Positions 41,280 to 47,046 of a DNA stretch of 64,000 nt are shown here, piece by piece. The stretch covers positions 138,879,369-138,943,368 of the forward strand of contig OY755039.1 in the NCBI GenBank assembly GCA_963576565.1. Reading direction: 5' to 3'. The stretch is from Aspidapion aeneum (lineage: Eukaryota > Arthropoda > Insecta > Coleoptera > Brentidae). The notes beneath the pieces are model-generated. The model was not told the origin of the DNA and searched no databases. It saw only the letters and a list, made by a program, of their open reading frames with translations. The number at the start of each line of letters is the position of its first letter. The first letter of the stretch is position 1. The translations under genes and the position numbers were made by a program.

Positions 41280-43885
41280 ATATATATTTTATATATATAT
41301 ATTTTAAGTATTAAGGTCACGAATTATAATGTCTTAGCATTGACTTCTATACCCTTTCAGGGCCTTCTACCATAACATATTGCTGCAAAGCGGACCGAAC
41401 CGTGGTCTTCTGTGCCTTCTACAACTCAATGGGTCTTAGCCATATTCTGAAAGAAAGTATAAAAAAATCTTAACTTGACCCGATTTTTTTAATTAATTTT
41501 TATACAGCCTGATGCGTTTGCCATGGCCAACACAAAAATAGAGGCCACGACACTGAAAAAATCAGCTGTTCTCCCGGGGCTGAATTTTACATTGGGTCTT
41601 ATGGGAGGTCAGAGGTTTTTTATGATATTTTCAAAATGGCACTACAGATTTCCGCAAAATTTCAGTGAAATATTCTCAGACACCATCCCGATATTCCACC
41701 AAAGGTTTGTAAGGAAGCAACATGATTAAAAGGTTAAAATCTTCAAGATTTAGCATTCCTTATTTTGAATTCAAATTACCCGCCATGTACCACATGCCAA
41801 CTGTTATATTTGACATGTATTTGAATTTGTCATATGTGATTGTCACATTCGCTTCTGCTTTAAACTTAATTTTTGTGTGAGCTAATGAAGCGGCTATAAA
41901 AAATTAGGGCTTACTATACATTTTAAAAAAATTGTTCTGCCAGAATAAAGTAAAAACAATCTCAAAAACGGCTTTATTTAAAATAAAATCAAATATCCAT
42001 GAACCGTCATTCCAACTTCAATATTTTAAAGACAATCAGCTGTGTCGTAACGTGACCATCAAAAAAAAATCAGCCCCGGATGTGACGTCAACAAAGTGGA
42101 GGATCGTGGCCCGTCCATTTTGATAGCCCTGCGTTTGCCTACGCAGGGCCAACACAAAAATAGAGGAATCAACATGATTAAAAGGTTAAAATCTTCAAGA
42201 TTTAGCATTCTTTATTTTGAATTCAAATTACCCGCCATGAACCACATGCCAACTGTTATATTTGACATGTATTTGACTTTGTCATCTCTGATTGTCACAT
42301 TCGCTTCTGCTTTAAACTTAATTTTTGTGTGAGCTAATGAAGCGGCTCTGAAAAATTAAGGATTACTATAGATTAAAAAAAAATTGTTCTAAAAGAATAT
42401 AGCAAAAACAATCTCAAAACCGGGTTTATTTAAAAAAAAAATCAAATATTCATGAACCGTCATTCCAACTTCAATATTTTAATGAAAATCAGCTGTGTCG
42501 TAACGTGGCCATCAAAAAAAAAATCAGAACCGGATGTGACGTCAACAAAGTGGAGGATCGTGGCCCGTCCGTTTTGATAGCCCTGGTTTTAATTATAAAA
42601 TGACAAAGTATTGACAGATAACCACCATCTTGAATCTCAATTGTTGTTCTCCACGCCTACTTCGATTAGTAATTTCTCATTAAAGCCGTATACAGGGGAA
42701 TGTGAAAAATATTGAGGACAAACTTTCAAGGAAAATTGCAATATACTTAACTATTTTTAAACAAATTACGATTTTGTTTTTGTGTAATACAAACATTAAT
42801 ATAAACAAAAAAATAAATATAACTTAGCTAGGAAAAAAATAAGTAGTAATAATTGCTGCCACTAAAATACTTACATGCACTGGGACAGGCCAAATAGCTT
42901 AGTTTTAAGTTTTCTTTGGCCGTGTAACTTTTAGGACAAAGGAGCTAATTTGAATTTTTTCTTCGGGTCGTATAGGCAGGAGGTTAAAGTTGATCGATTT
43001 GTATTACCAAGGCCAACACAAAAATAGAGGCCACGACCCTGAAAAAATCAGCTGTTCTCCCGGGGCTGAATTTTACATTGGGTCTTATGGGAGGTCAGAC
43101 GTTTTTTTTATGATATTTTCAAAATGGCACTACAGATTTTCGCAAAATTTCAGTGAAATATTCTCAGACACCATCCCGATATTCCACCAAAGGTTTGTAA
43201 GGAAGCAACATGATTAAAAGGTTAAAATCTTCAAGATTTAGCATTTCTTATTTTGAATTCAAATTACCCGCCATGTACCACATGCCAACTGTTATATTTG
43301 ACATGTATTTGACTTTGTCATCTGTGATTGTCACATTTGCTTCTGCTTTAAACTGAATTATTGTGTGAGCTAATGAAGCGGCTATGAAAAATTAAGGATT
43401 ACTATACATTTAAAAAAAATGGTTCTGCAAGAATAAAGTAAAAACAATCTCAAAAACAGCGTTATTTAAAAAAAAATTAAATATTCATGAACCGTCATTC
43501 TAACTTCAATATTTTAAAGACAATCAGCTGTGTCGTAACGTGACCATCAAAAAAAAATCAGCCCCGGATGTGACGTCAACAAAGTGGAGGATCGTGGCCC
43601 GTCCATTTTGATAGCCCTGGTATTACTCATAGCAATAATGTTATACTACGGGCGATAGTAAATATTAGTATTAAAGGGACACACTTTTGCACTTTTTCAG
43701 AAATTTACCCATCTACTAATATTTTCCTTTTCTTTGTAGGTCTGCAAGAAAGCGAATTTCTGGGTTTCTTCACAACAAAAGAAGAAATCGAGCCTTTGGC
43801 AGACAACTGTACCAAGGTCTACGTTTGGCACACAAGAACCGAAAAACCTGTGGTGAAAGGAGTCATTCCTTGGTTAGAAGTTTAA
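14424..43885 (+). CDS. GlcAT-I: Glucuronosyltransferase I (galactosyl-beta-1,3-glucuronosyltransferase), seven exons
   Basis: The seven exons join in frame to 325 codons plus stop. The enzyme family transfers GlcA from UDP-GlcA to Gal-beta-1,3-Gal of the proteoglycan linker tetrasaccharide, in the Golgi (known for the family). Visible here: a type II membrane anchor at residues 19-38 after a short basic tail; a stem helix; [19 protein letters not shown] (donor-binding fold); the Mn/UDP-binding DDD at 192-194 in [35 protein letters not shown] with Glu281 at the catalytic-base position; and the C-terminal WHTRTEKP (His308, Arg310). All splice sites are GT-AG. Human B3GAT3 is of similar length (335 aa). 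Introns 4, 5 and 6 (12.8, 5.1 and 8.4 kb) are packed with transposons, but every exon is intact, so the gene is probably functional. Confidence 0.97.
14747..14948 (+). CDS. GlcAT-I: GlcAT-I exon 2 (stem and start of catalytic domain)
   Basis: Acceptor AAGTACAG, donor GTAAAG. It encodes a leucine/glutamine-rich helix likely to be the stem, then [18 protein letters not shown], the start of the GT43 catalytic fold. Confidence 0.95.
15408..15549 (+). CDS. GlcAT-I: GlcAT-I exon 3
   Basis: Acceptor TTTTTTTGTAG, donor GTGAGC. It encodes [14 protein letters not shown]...[16 protein letters not shown], the VEDA/VEDS-type region of the donor site. Ends in phase 0. Confidence 0.95.
15945..16310. repeat. 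Degenerate ~100-120-bp tandem repeats in intron 3
   Basis: About three units share a TTGG(C)AGACTGATAG core, an ACTATAGGAAACAATTT segment and AACCCCAAAATT. They follow a short CTCACTCACTCACTC run at 15901. Part of a repetitive element I cannot name, which may begin near 15665 (GGGGGCACGGTAGTGCCCC, itself an inverted repeat). Confidence 0.55.
16330..16918 (+). mobile_element. Hammerhead-bearing element with 73-bp direct repeats (Penelope-like pLTR or retrozyme-like)
   Basis: 16330-16402 and 16846-16918 are direct repeats (AACAAAAACTCCTTTTTGCC... to ...ACGAAATTCCAC) differing at one position and offset by exactly 516 bp. Between them lies a complete hammerhead motif (16724-16769). One full 516-bp unit plus a partial second unit is the genomic layout described for metazoan retrozyme-type elements and for tandem pLTRs of Penelope-like elements, both of which carry type I hammerheads. 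No reverse transcriptase or GIY-YIG ORF is present, so this is a non-autonomous copy or remnant. Confidence 0.7.
16724..16769 (+). ncRNA. Hammerhead self-cleaving ribozyme, type I
   Basis: All conserved parts are in place. Stem I is GTGTT (16724-16728) with AACAC (16765-16769). The core is CTGAGGA (16729-16735). Stem II is GTCC (16736-16739) with GGAC (16745-16748), with a 5-nt loop. GAAA is at 16749-16752. Stem III is CAGT with ACTG (16753-16756 and 16759-16762) around a 2-nt loop. The cleavage triplet is GTC (16762-16764), with predicted cleavage between 16764 and 16765. The pairs A15.1-U16.1 and G10.1-C11.1 are kept. The very short stem III matches hammerheads of Penelope-like elements and retrozymes, which are thought to cleave best as dimers. 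Activity itself is inference. Confidence 0.85.
16935..17005 (-). pseudogene. Short remnant of a mariner-type transposase C-terminal region
   Basis: On the minus strand the frame reads WPAR, stop, [14 protein letters not shown], matching the [16 protein letters not shown] motif of mariner/Tc1 transposases. About 25 codons, one stop, no more visible on either side. It ends only about 25 bp before GlcAT-I exon 4. Confidence 0.7.
17031..17177 (+). CDS. GlcAT-I: GlcAT-I exon 4 (DDD motif)
   Basis: 49 codons between AATTATAG and GTAAGG. It carries [15 protein letters not shown] and the metal/UDP-binding DDD (residues 192-194). Confidence 0.97.
18175..20997 (-). CDS. CR1-like LINE ORF2: AP-endonuclease and reverse transcriptase
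   Basis: 940 residues from the ATG at 20997. Residues ~1-210 are an apurinic/apyrimidinic-type endonuclease ([40 protein letters not shown]). The RT domain spans roughly 430-720 ([73 protein letters not shown] catalytic box). A C-terminal domain ends [11 protein letters not shown]. The protein would nick the target and reverse transcribe its own RNA. The conserved EEP beginning ([15 protein letters not shown]) starts upstream of this ATG and overlaps the end of ORF1 in another frame, so the true start may be earlier or need coupled translation. Confidence 0.93.
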   Translation of the reverse strand: MTTNFDQIHSLVITLNPSLVCVTETHLTEEISETEVSIQGYKGVRLNSVSRHTGGVHVYVRNEIIVSKVERKVFGMNYWIMSVELSISGKSVLLVCLYHSPGSSDKDFLEYLETWWTEEICDSNKFSIILGDFNIDMLKQNTYSSRLEKISIDLGLTQVIKEITRPSINGGTLIDLVFTNQEQNIKPKVWHTPRVGDHFFITLEIEIFNWNRSSTTLIETRGRNIDYNCIKKELGKMDWTFDIVNINDQFKYFVNNLLETLNRVAPLRTVKIKPHFKPWWNDRVKEAARMRDESYNYHKMVQTEESHRLYRENRNNVVRIIRQEKKAYNELNIDRCKNDPKTMWSTLKMLLPDKKSSKKIQQIDFDGEVETDESLLPNKLNSFYISSINQIIGSIDTVVHQSTVNISQQQQELFSDFRAIDEPSLKEIVFSLKNKGSPDDINVIFFKNVYSEIKDPLLNIVNSSLIQGSFPDVLKLSTIIPVEKKANSIEAKNFRPINTLPVLEKILEKVIYNQLLEYVEQCNLITERQSGFRKGYSCETAIQYVLDNWKCAYDSDKCIVAVFLDLQRAFETIDRVKLLVKLESVGITGRVLSWFRSYLYDRKQQVRINGRLSESLRSECGVPQGSVLGPLLFLLYINDIVNITNDSDDIELHLLADDTLAYGSSDNIETLLQHMNRTMQKIETYCRNNILSINKAKTKYMIIAKENVKKNVISLNYSLYMGTDILECVTKMRYLGVIIDEKLTFKEHCNSIMSKISYSVNHLARCADGLSIWSRLVVYNTIVLPHYNYCATILYLLQQNEINRLQKMQNRAMRIILQRNKYTPIIEMLRQLQWLPVAEYFRYNVLVFIFKIKIGNAPSYLCRKITLNNQVHSHYTRQQNDFYIPHRNKKSATNSVFFKGLDEFNKLPSEIKTVPTVKNFKKILKIYLLKKLDILNEDIP
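21009..22967 (-). CDS. CR1-like LINE ORF1: PHD-like zinc finger, coiled coil and esterase-like domain
   Basis: I start at the ATG at 22967 ([12 protein letters not shown]) because it has an ACCATGG context and directly precedes the zinc finger; an upstream ATG in frame (23069) would add 34 residues. In order: a Cys-rich PHD-like finger ([20 protein letters not shown]) within about the first 90 residues; a long Glu/Lys/Asn-rich coiled coil (about 100-420); and an SGNH-esterase-like domain near the C-terminus ([12 protein letters not shown] block [10 protein letters not shown] block III). PHD plus esterase is known from CR1-clade ORF1 proteins. Block I reads SDD where GDS is usual, so the nucleophilic Ser may be lost and the domain may only bind. 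Confidence 0.88.
   Translation of the reverse strand: MVGKCSKCEQICTFKLARHNSRADKDDLKEEELFGSSCDNCKVVVCRKCENWNTTEARFLECLSRNIKYFCKTCEKNIFNKNSDTNIQEIFHQNQHLQQVIEKMEVDHEMSVTEYKEHVIKLEKIIEEKDNFNRRLKRKTVDIEDDFFSNEQELLSKIKNLESNIKCLSEEKNRYLAECKAAQEKLDESVKTENELSINQRLIDDLKVSNKGMKISLNNLNTENTWLYDEIKRMQDEINILTVKSHEAEKNLQAELLKTGVNLNTSTGSGNGEDLGDKNSDPNSKKIILVSDVLLVEANEDVNALGDKENWCDTENDEKYQRLKDENKKLVNEIEEQNLRISTIKNQLREKEGEKRQMLTSINTLEKDNEMYARDNKQLRNDQFNQNQRSENNYSKKDPNNVINEQKKPTILERIKPKPKIVILSDDFGKKIYDPLNKILGERYKIQLVTKPFARIKDIVSECDSFVRDLTSKDFVIFMAGLNDEYIRRDDITLLANKCFKTNLIVCNLPFKHFHNRKSNNVNNINEKIGLILQKLKMFSNSINFLNLAESFNLKDFCKNSNFYASKAGLFKISKMVENCIRNFNRGMSNLKFVSISNDKEENCMKQSKTCLRESNGQLTSSLLAVSDTSNVNNFNFLGDQYLLGTNMQYYT
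23341..25479. other. Internal part of the CCCACATAGC element, mostly non-coding
   Basis: An AT-rich stretch between the two LINEs. A GC-richer island is at 23600-24060. The minus-strand frame 23762-23603 (ending [16 protein letters not shown]) follows an acceptor-like TTTTATTTTTTAG, so it may be a captured exon, but I recognise no family. 24490-24960 repeats the subterminal motifs of the left arm in inverse. A plus-strand frame of 47 residues starts at 25269. Confidence 0.4.
25269..25412 (+). CDS. Small open frame of 47 residues, function unknown
   Basis: It starts [19 protein letters not shown] and ends with TAG at 25410-25412. Amino-acid composition looks protein-like (basic start, mixed body) and unlike the AT-rich noise around it. 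About 85 bp upstream on the other strand, ATGGCGCTCAAG runs into a GTAAGA donor, so the pair resembles a divergent promoter carried inside the transposon. No family recognised; it may be coincidence. Confidence 0.2.
   Translation: MLLKKRDQKRCRKLEDFSSVNLVHENKEGKTHVIYTAPETSAKSTFL
25480..28547 (-). mobile_element. 5'-truncated LINE, second copy in intron 4
   Basis: Its 3' end carries AATAAAGATTTCTATTCTATTC, a short tandem 3' terminus and not poly(A). The body encodes endonuclease and RT (25746-28535). The 5' end falls inside the endonuclease ([17 protein letters not shown]), next to an A-run in the right arm of the host element. It is antisense to GlcAT-I and related to the LINE at 1933-3335 by its C-terminal [15 protein letters not shown]. 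Confidence 0.88.
25746..28535 (-). pseudogene. LINE ORF2 (endonuclease and reverse transcriptase), one frameshift
   Basis: The reading starts at about 28535 with DIYCLTEHW, then [20 protein letters not shown] and LGDHQALL (endonuclease); [63 protein letters not shown] and [10 protein letters not shown] (RT). The main frame runs 28420-25880. Near 26096 a frameshift moves the reading to the frame that ends at 25746 with [10 protein letters not shown]. Apart from that shift and the 5' truncation, no stops are seen. Confidence 0.92.
28769..29047. mobile_element. Nested 279-bp hAT-like MITE (CAGTGGCGGATCC)
   Basis: Ends CAGTGGCGGATCCAGGATTT and TGAATCCGCCACTG. Exact 8-bp duplication CAGGAGTG at 28761-28768 and 29048-29055. 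It contains a G-run of about 18 and a second G-rich stretch. It lies wholly inside the 28634-29782 element and is therefore younger. Confidence 0.92.
29468..29612. mobile_element. Truncated palindromic MITE (GCCAGGCA family), copy 2
   Basis: The right half matches 4700-4832: CAACTGTCAG-inverse, GACATACCAAAGTCG, CTGTCAATATAGTGCCCGGC and GCAATAGGTCC. The left arm is missing. Confidence 0.7.
29967..30054 (+). CDS. GlcAT-I: GlcAT-I exon 5
   Basis: Acceptor TTTAACTTTCAG, donor GTAAAT. It encodes [20 protein letters not shown]..., the conserved VWPVGLVGG segment. It lies 12.8 kb from exon 4. Confidence 0.95.
30981..31892 (-). pseudogene. DUF4817-type mariner transposase, inactivated
   Basis: It starts at the ATG at 31892 ([19 protein letters not shown], the DUF4817 HTH). 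An in-frame TAA at 31778-31776 follows RYPERR, after which the frame is open to 30981. Visible: second HTH ([15 protein letters not shown]), VLWSDESRF (first catalytic Asp), [18 protein letters not shown] (second Asp changed to Asn) joined directly to [15 protein letters not shown]. About 25 residues expected between these two motifs are missing. Three lesions make it inactive. Confidence 0.9.
32436..33984 (+). mobile_element. 5'-truncated LINE inside the mariner inverted repeat
   Basis: It runs from the RT thumb-side start ([15 protein letters not shown]) to an AAAATAAAAAATAAAATAAAA-type tail. AAACTAT/AACTAT at both junctions fits a short target duplication; removing the LINE rejoins the mariner inverted repeat (TTTAAACAAAC | TATCTCTTACC). 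It is of a different family from the other LINEs, with a different RT and 3' tail. Confidence 0.85.
32460..33890 (+). pseudogene. LINE reverse transcriptase pseudogene
   Basis: Frame 32460-32897 carries [32 protein letters not shown] and [10 protein letters not shown]. After a shift, [18 protein letters not shown] followed by a stop, [12 protein letters not shown] and [10 protein letters not shown] follow (32870-33180). The last frame, 33207-33890, has the thumb and C-terminal domain ([28 protein letters not shown]). Several frameshifts and a stop make it dead. Confidence 0.9.
34253..34730 (+). pseudogene. hAT-type transposase fragment (ZMYM/P52rIPK-like)
   Basis: The frame from 34253 reads [20 protein letters not shown], then [40 protein letters not shown] and [18 protein letters not shown] up to a stop at 34564; the next segment (PYLEHLI...LFSDGN) is shifted. 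RxxGRQxxRxxxPANxPxxYW is characteristic of the hAT-related 52 kDa repressor/ZMYM-like transposase C-terminal half. No N-terminal half and no flanking ends were found. Confidence 0.75.
34757..34958. mobile_element. Small inverted-repeat element (CAGTCAGGGACTT)
   Basis: CAGTCAGGGACTT at the left and AAGTCCCTGACTG at the right are exact inverse ends 202 bp apart. Interior AT-rich, no ORF. It directly follows the hAT transposase fragment, so it may be a related terminus. No clear target duplication. Confidence 0.6.
35199..35330 (+). CDS. GlcAT-I: GlcAT-I exon 6
   Basis: Acceptor TTGGTTTTTAG, donor GTACGC. It encodes [19 protein letters not shown], the acceptor-binding WxxxRPFxxDMAGF region. Confidence 0.95.
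35703..37500. mobile_element. Nested inverted-repeat element CCCAAGTAACATT...AATGTTACTTGGG
   Basis: Exact inverse 13-bp ends. Comparing with the uninterrupted repeat at 37563-37588 (CATCATGTGTGAGG) shows the insertion duplicated GT only. The interior is AT-rich and contains subfamily repeats of TAAAGG-TTTTATA type. No ORF I can support. Confidence 0.7.
37504..37655. repeat. Tandem units (GTGAGGGGGCGGCCGATAAG) inside the hAT-like element
   Basis: Two units of about 70-80 bp share GTGAGGGGGCGGCCGATAAG and CACGAATCTTGCGACCAAAA. Related units lie at 35588-35715 on the other side of the nested element, so this was one continuous array. Confidence 0.75.
38262..38305. repeat. (TA)n microsatellite
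   Basis: A pure TA run of about 20 repeats. Similar runs lie at 41230-41300 and 57573-57680. Confidence 0.9.
38852..39934. other. Intron 6 sequence with half-element fragments
   Basis: 38970-39220 matches one arm of the palindromic family at 58003-58579 and 11564-12412 (ATTGAATTTTATCTGTCACT block). CCACATAGACCGGACCTAAA occurs at 38215 and again at 39493 in the same orientation, marking another fragmentary repeat. No coding sequence. Confidence 0.5.
39935..40126. mobile_element. 192-bp hairpin MITE
   Basis: TTTGTTTAAATGCGAGAATC at the left and its inverse GATTCTCGCATTTAAACAAA at the right, followed inwards by AACCAAGAAACGTACAAAAA / TTTTTTACGTTTCTTGGTTA. Arms about 60 bp. No ORF. Confidence 0.8.
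40456..40701. mobile_element. Mutator-like MITE with GGAAATAC internal repeats
   Basis: Ends GAGGGGTGGCTCGGAT and ATCGAGCCACCCCTC, flanked by an exact 10-bp duplication GTCCTTCACC (40446-40455 and 40702-40711). The interior is a degenerate array of GGAAATACT/GGAAATACC, with TTTCCTTTTGGTGTACA present twice, in the same orientation near both ends. Confidence 0.82.
41228..41303. repeat. (TA)n microsatellite
   Basis: A long TA run with a few TTA interruptions in intron 6. Confidence 0.9.
41525..42131. mobile_element. CAGGGC...GCCCTG family element, copy a
   Basis: Left end GGCCAACACAAAAATAGAGG, right end TGGCCCGTCCATTTTGATAG followed by CCCTG. GCGTTTGCC lies at both flanks (about 41514-41522 and 42131-42139), consistent with a 9-bp target duplication. 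Shares the block ATGATTAAAAGGTTAAAATC and GATGTGACGTCAACAAAGTG with copies b and c. Frames open in it (for example 41523-41729) are not conserved between copies, so non-coding. Confidence 0.75.
42144..42585. mobile_element. CAGGGC...GCCCTG family element, copy b (internally deleted)
   Basis: Starts CAGGGCCAACACAAAAATAG only 12 bp after copy a and lacks the CCACGAC...GGTTTGTAAGGAAGC block present in a and c. Ends GATAGCCCTG. Otherwise parallel to copy a. Confidence 0.75.
43011..43619. mobile_element. CAGGGC...GCCCTG family element, copy c
   Basis: Starts GGCCAACACAAAAATAGAGG, ends GATAGCCCTG. GTATTAC lies at both flanks (43001 and 43620), a partly decayed target duplication. Closely similar to copy a throughout. 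It ends about 120 bp before GlcAT-I exon 7. Confidence 0.78.
43740..43885 (+). CDS. GlcAT-I: GlcAT-I exon 7 (catalytic Glu and C-terminus)
   Basis: Acceptor TTCTTTGTAG. It encodes [11 protein letters not shown]...[15 protein letters not shown] and ends VIPWLEV then TAA. An ATTAAA at 43972 and an AATAAA at 44215 are possible polyadenylation signals. Confidence 0.96.
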
Positions 43886-44187
43886 AAATGCCAAAAAAAA
43901 AATTAGAAATAGTCATAAGGTAAACATATCACAACTCTTTAGACAGGCAGTTTTGCATTATCAAATATTGAATTAAAATGGCTTTAAATGTCATAGTTTG
44001 CATGATTTTTGTATCCTATCTTTACAGCTGATCCAATTATCACTTAGAAATTTTATAAACTATGGCTTTTCAACTCATTTTAATTAGTTTTGTGGGCCAA
44101 ACTTACGTCATGCATAAAGTATTACAGCGATCAAAAAATATTTTAGAATTTTAATGTAGGGATTTTTTTTTGTAGTTGTACAGGTTA

Positions 44188-44245
44188 GAGACCCTGTATG
44201 TATGACATATTTTAAATAAAATCTGACATACATACAGGGTCTCTA
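44188..44245. mobile_element. 58-bp Mutator-like hairpin MITE (AGAGACCCTGTATGTATGACA family)
   Basis: GAGACCCTGTATGTATGACA and its inverse TGACATACATACAGGGTCTC are almost the whole element. Flanking duplication GTACAGGTTA at 44178-44187 and 44246-44255. It contains AATAAA (44215-44220), 330 bp downstream of the GlcAT-I stop. Confidence 0.88.
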
Positions 44246-44405
44246 GTACAGGTTAGGTACTAAATCGCAACATAATGTGCAGAGTTGTTTAATATTCCAA
44301 TATTTTGTGGGCTTTGGATATTTTTTGAAATGCAGACGATCATAAATATCTTTTTAACCAATCAATTATGTACAGGGTGATTTTTTATACGTAATTTTTC
44401 GTATA

Positions 44406-46267
44406 CAGTGTCCCCCATAATGTTCGCAACATATGGGAAAATTTTTTATTTGAAAGTTATGGAAAAAATTTTTATATACAATCCTGCTTGTTGAATAACC
44501 TAGAAAGTCACGTGATCACTGTAATGACGGGAAATTCAAAAAATGAATCATGAAAACCCAAAAAGTGAGGTTAGATGGCAAAATATCGAAAAAAGTTATT
44601 TGAAAAAAGTGTTTAGAATGTTATTTTAGGGTCCTCTATGAAATTTGAAGCATTAATAATAAAAAATAAGAAATACCCTATTTTTGGCCCCAGCCTTTTT
44701 ATAAATTAATTTTATACAGATTTTATTATTGAAATAGTTCAAGTAACGCAATATTTAATGGGGAAAGGTAAAATGATTTCAAATTCTTTATTAAAGTCAT
44801 TCATAAAATATTAAATAAAAATATCCGATTTGGCACATGTATGTTTCTTGTCGCAATGGCATTTTGTTTTGACAGTTTTTAAGGTTTCCGTGAATTTAGT
44901 ATTAATACCACAATGGAAAAGAACAACGTCATTGATATTATTAAATATTTTATTAAAGTTTATTATTAAATAATTAATGATGGGGTTCTTTCTATTGTGG
45001 TATTAATACTAAATTCACGGAAACCTTACAAACTGTCAAAAAAAAAGGCGATTGCGACAAGAAAGGTTCATGTGCTAATCGGATATTTTTATTTAATTTT
45101 TTATGAACGACTTCAATAAAGAATATGGAATCATTTTACCTTTGTCCATTAAATATTGGGTTACTTAAACTATTTCAATAATAAAATCTGTATAAAATTA
45201 ATTCATAATAAGGTTAGGGCCAAAAAAAATAGGGTATTTCTTATTTTTTATTATTATTGCTCCAAATTTCACAGAGGACCCTAAAATGACATTCTAAACA
45301 CTTTTTTCAAATAACTTTTTTCGATATTTTGCGATTTAACCTCACTTTTTGGGATTTCATGCCTAATTTTTTGAATTTGCCGCCATGACAGTGATCATGT
45401 GACAAATATATTAATGTTAAAATGTCTTTTTAGGATATTTCTTTATTCCGGGTTATTATTTATTTAAAAAATAATTTATTTTGTTTAATTTTATTTTTTA
45501 AGCATTTTTTTGTTTTTACTATATTTTTAAATACGGCCTTTTGAATTAATTAGGCCATAATTGATGGCTTCCTATAAGTTACTCTAATCAATCATAATTA
45601 AATGGTTAATTAGTTGTTAAAATAATTATAATTAAGAATAAAATCTTAAATCCATTTTTCTACTTTTAAATTAAAATAAAAATACACCAGTGAAACTCTC
45701 TTAGCGCCCCTCTAAAAGTTAAAACTGGACATGTATGCGCGAACTCGCTTGTGAATTCAATAATGAAAAAGAGAAGCATTCGCGCCTTCAGCGATTCACC
45801 GAACAGTTTAAAAATAAAGAAAAACAATGCATTTTTTCTGATCAGAAATACGTGACAATGAATTTCGCCTGTAGGTTTTTCAGCTGTGATTAATATCAAT
45901 ATATTTAACATTAAACCAAACACACAATAAAATTTTTACTTTTGCTAATTAGCGCGATTACGCGTGTGCTCAATATTATTGGAATAGAAGCTGGACACAT
46001 GGAGTCATCCCTCTGGAAGGCCTTCTACGATCTGGAATGAAGACAACACAGCAGTAAGTGATTATATTTTTAGTGTCGAAATTCGCTTATAAAATTATAT
46101 TAACAATAATAATTTCTTAGTGCATAAATTTAGTGATAAGCTTGAGCGGAGCTGGTTTTAGTAATCATATATTTTTATTTAGGGAAATTTCTACCCCTTT
46201 TAGCTTGATATTATCGGCCAACTTAAATGCTTGTAAAATTGAAATAAACATAGGATGGGGGACACTG
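44406..46267. mobile_element. Nested TA-flanked element (CAGTGTCCCCCAT) with a giant palindrome
   Basis: Left end CAGTGTCCCCCATAATGTT, right end AACATAGGATGGGGGACACTG, with TA on each side. The first half is the palindrome 44507-45403; the second half is AT-rich with no ORF I accept. Confidence 0.75.
44507..45403. repeat. Near-perfect palindrome of about 0.9 kb
   Basis: Arms of about 430-450 bp, roughly 90% or more identical in inverse: GTCACGTGATCACTGTAATG at the left against its counterpart at 45384-45403, and further inwards GGTTTCCGTGAATTTAGTAT against the inverse near 44995-45025. The centre is at about 44957 with almost no spacer. A transcript would fold into a long hairpin. Confidence 0.9.
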
Positions 46268-46320
46268 TATGATACTTTTTTGATAGCTGTCACTATGTAC
46301 GAGTTACAACAAATTGATTT

Positions 46321-47046
46321 TTAGCTCACACTACTACTATAAGTAGTGTGAGCTATGGTGATCCTAATTTTTTCGAGAAAAAAAAAGTTGCTCCGATTTC
46401 AAAAATTTTTATATATCTTTGCGTTTCAGATGATTTTGAAACTTTTTTGTTTTGCTGTCTGTCTGTCTGTCTGTCTGTATGTCTGTATGTCTGTCTGTAA
46501 CGACCAACCCGCATAACTCAAAAACCGCTTGTCCGATTTTAATGAAATTTGGTACCTCAGTTGGGTCTTGGGCCGTGATGGTCCCATTTAAAAATGAACA
46601 AAATCCACCGAACGCAAGCCAAATAAAAGGGTGGCGGAAGATTCCAAAAATTAGAGTTTATGTGATAATATGGCGTGTGTGATATCAAACGAAAGGTAAT
46701 TAAGTCTGGAGTTAAAAAAAATTAATTTTAGTTTATTTTTAAAAAAAGGGTGGGGGTAGATGTCAAAAATTAGAGTTTAAGTGAAAATATGGCGTGTGTG
46801 ATATCAAACGAAAGGTAATTGAGTCTAGAGTTAAACAAAATACATTTTAGTTTTTTTCAAAAGGGTGGGGGGTAGATTTAAAAAAATTGAGTTTAAGTCA
46901 AAACATGGCTTGTGTGGTATCAAACGAAAGGTAATTGAGTCTGGAGTTGAATAAAATATATTTCAGTTCTTGATTATATTAGCTCACACTATAACTATAG
47001 TACGTAGTGTGAGCTTAGGTGCCCATAGATTGGCAGAGTATTTTTT
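46321..47046 (+). mobile_element. Microsatellite-bearing element (DINE/Helentron-like), single copy
   Basis: Starts with a TAGCTCACACTACTACTATA...GTGTGAGCTA hairpin, then CGAGAAAAAAAAAGTTGCTC, a CTGT run (46457-46500), AACGACCAACCCGCATAACT, three ~110-bp units with GGGTGG, a second hairpin AGCTCACACTATAACTATAG, and ends ATTGGCAGAGTATTTTTT. Same order as in 1-572 and 54807-55508. Confidence 0.85.

Noticed and set aside
41361..41460. Segment after TTTCAG in intron 6 considered as an extra GlcAT-I exon
   Set aside because: Exons 6 and 7 join exactly in phase with a continuous conserved protein, and this segment has stops and no family motif.
45955..46053. Exon-like stretch with GGAGTCATCCCT resembling the end of GlcAT-I exon 7 (GGAGTCATTCCT) and followed by GTAAGT
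   Set aside because: Exon 7 already ends with a stop and the stretch shows no GT43 homology in any phase; the shared 12 bases look fortuitous and it lies inside a transposon.
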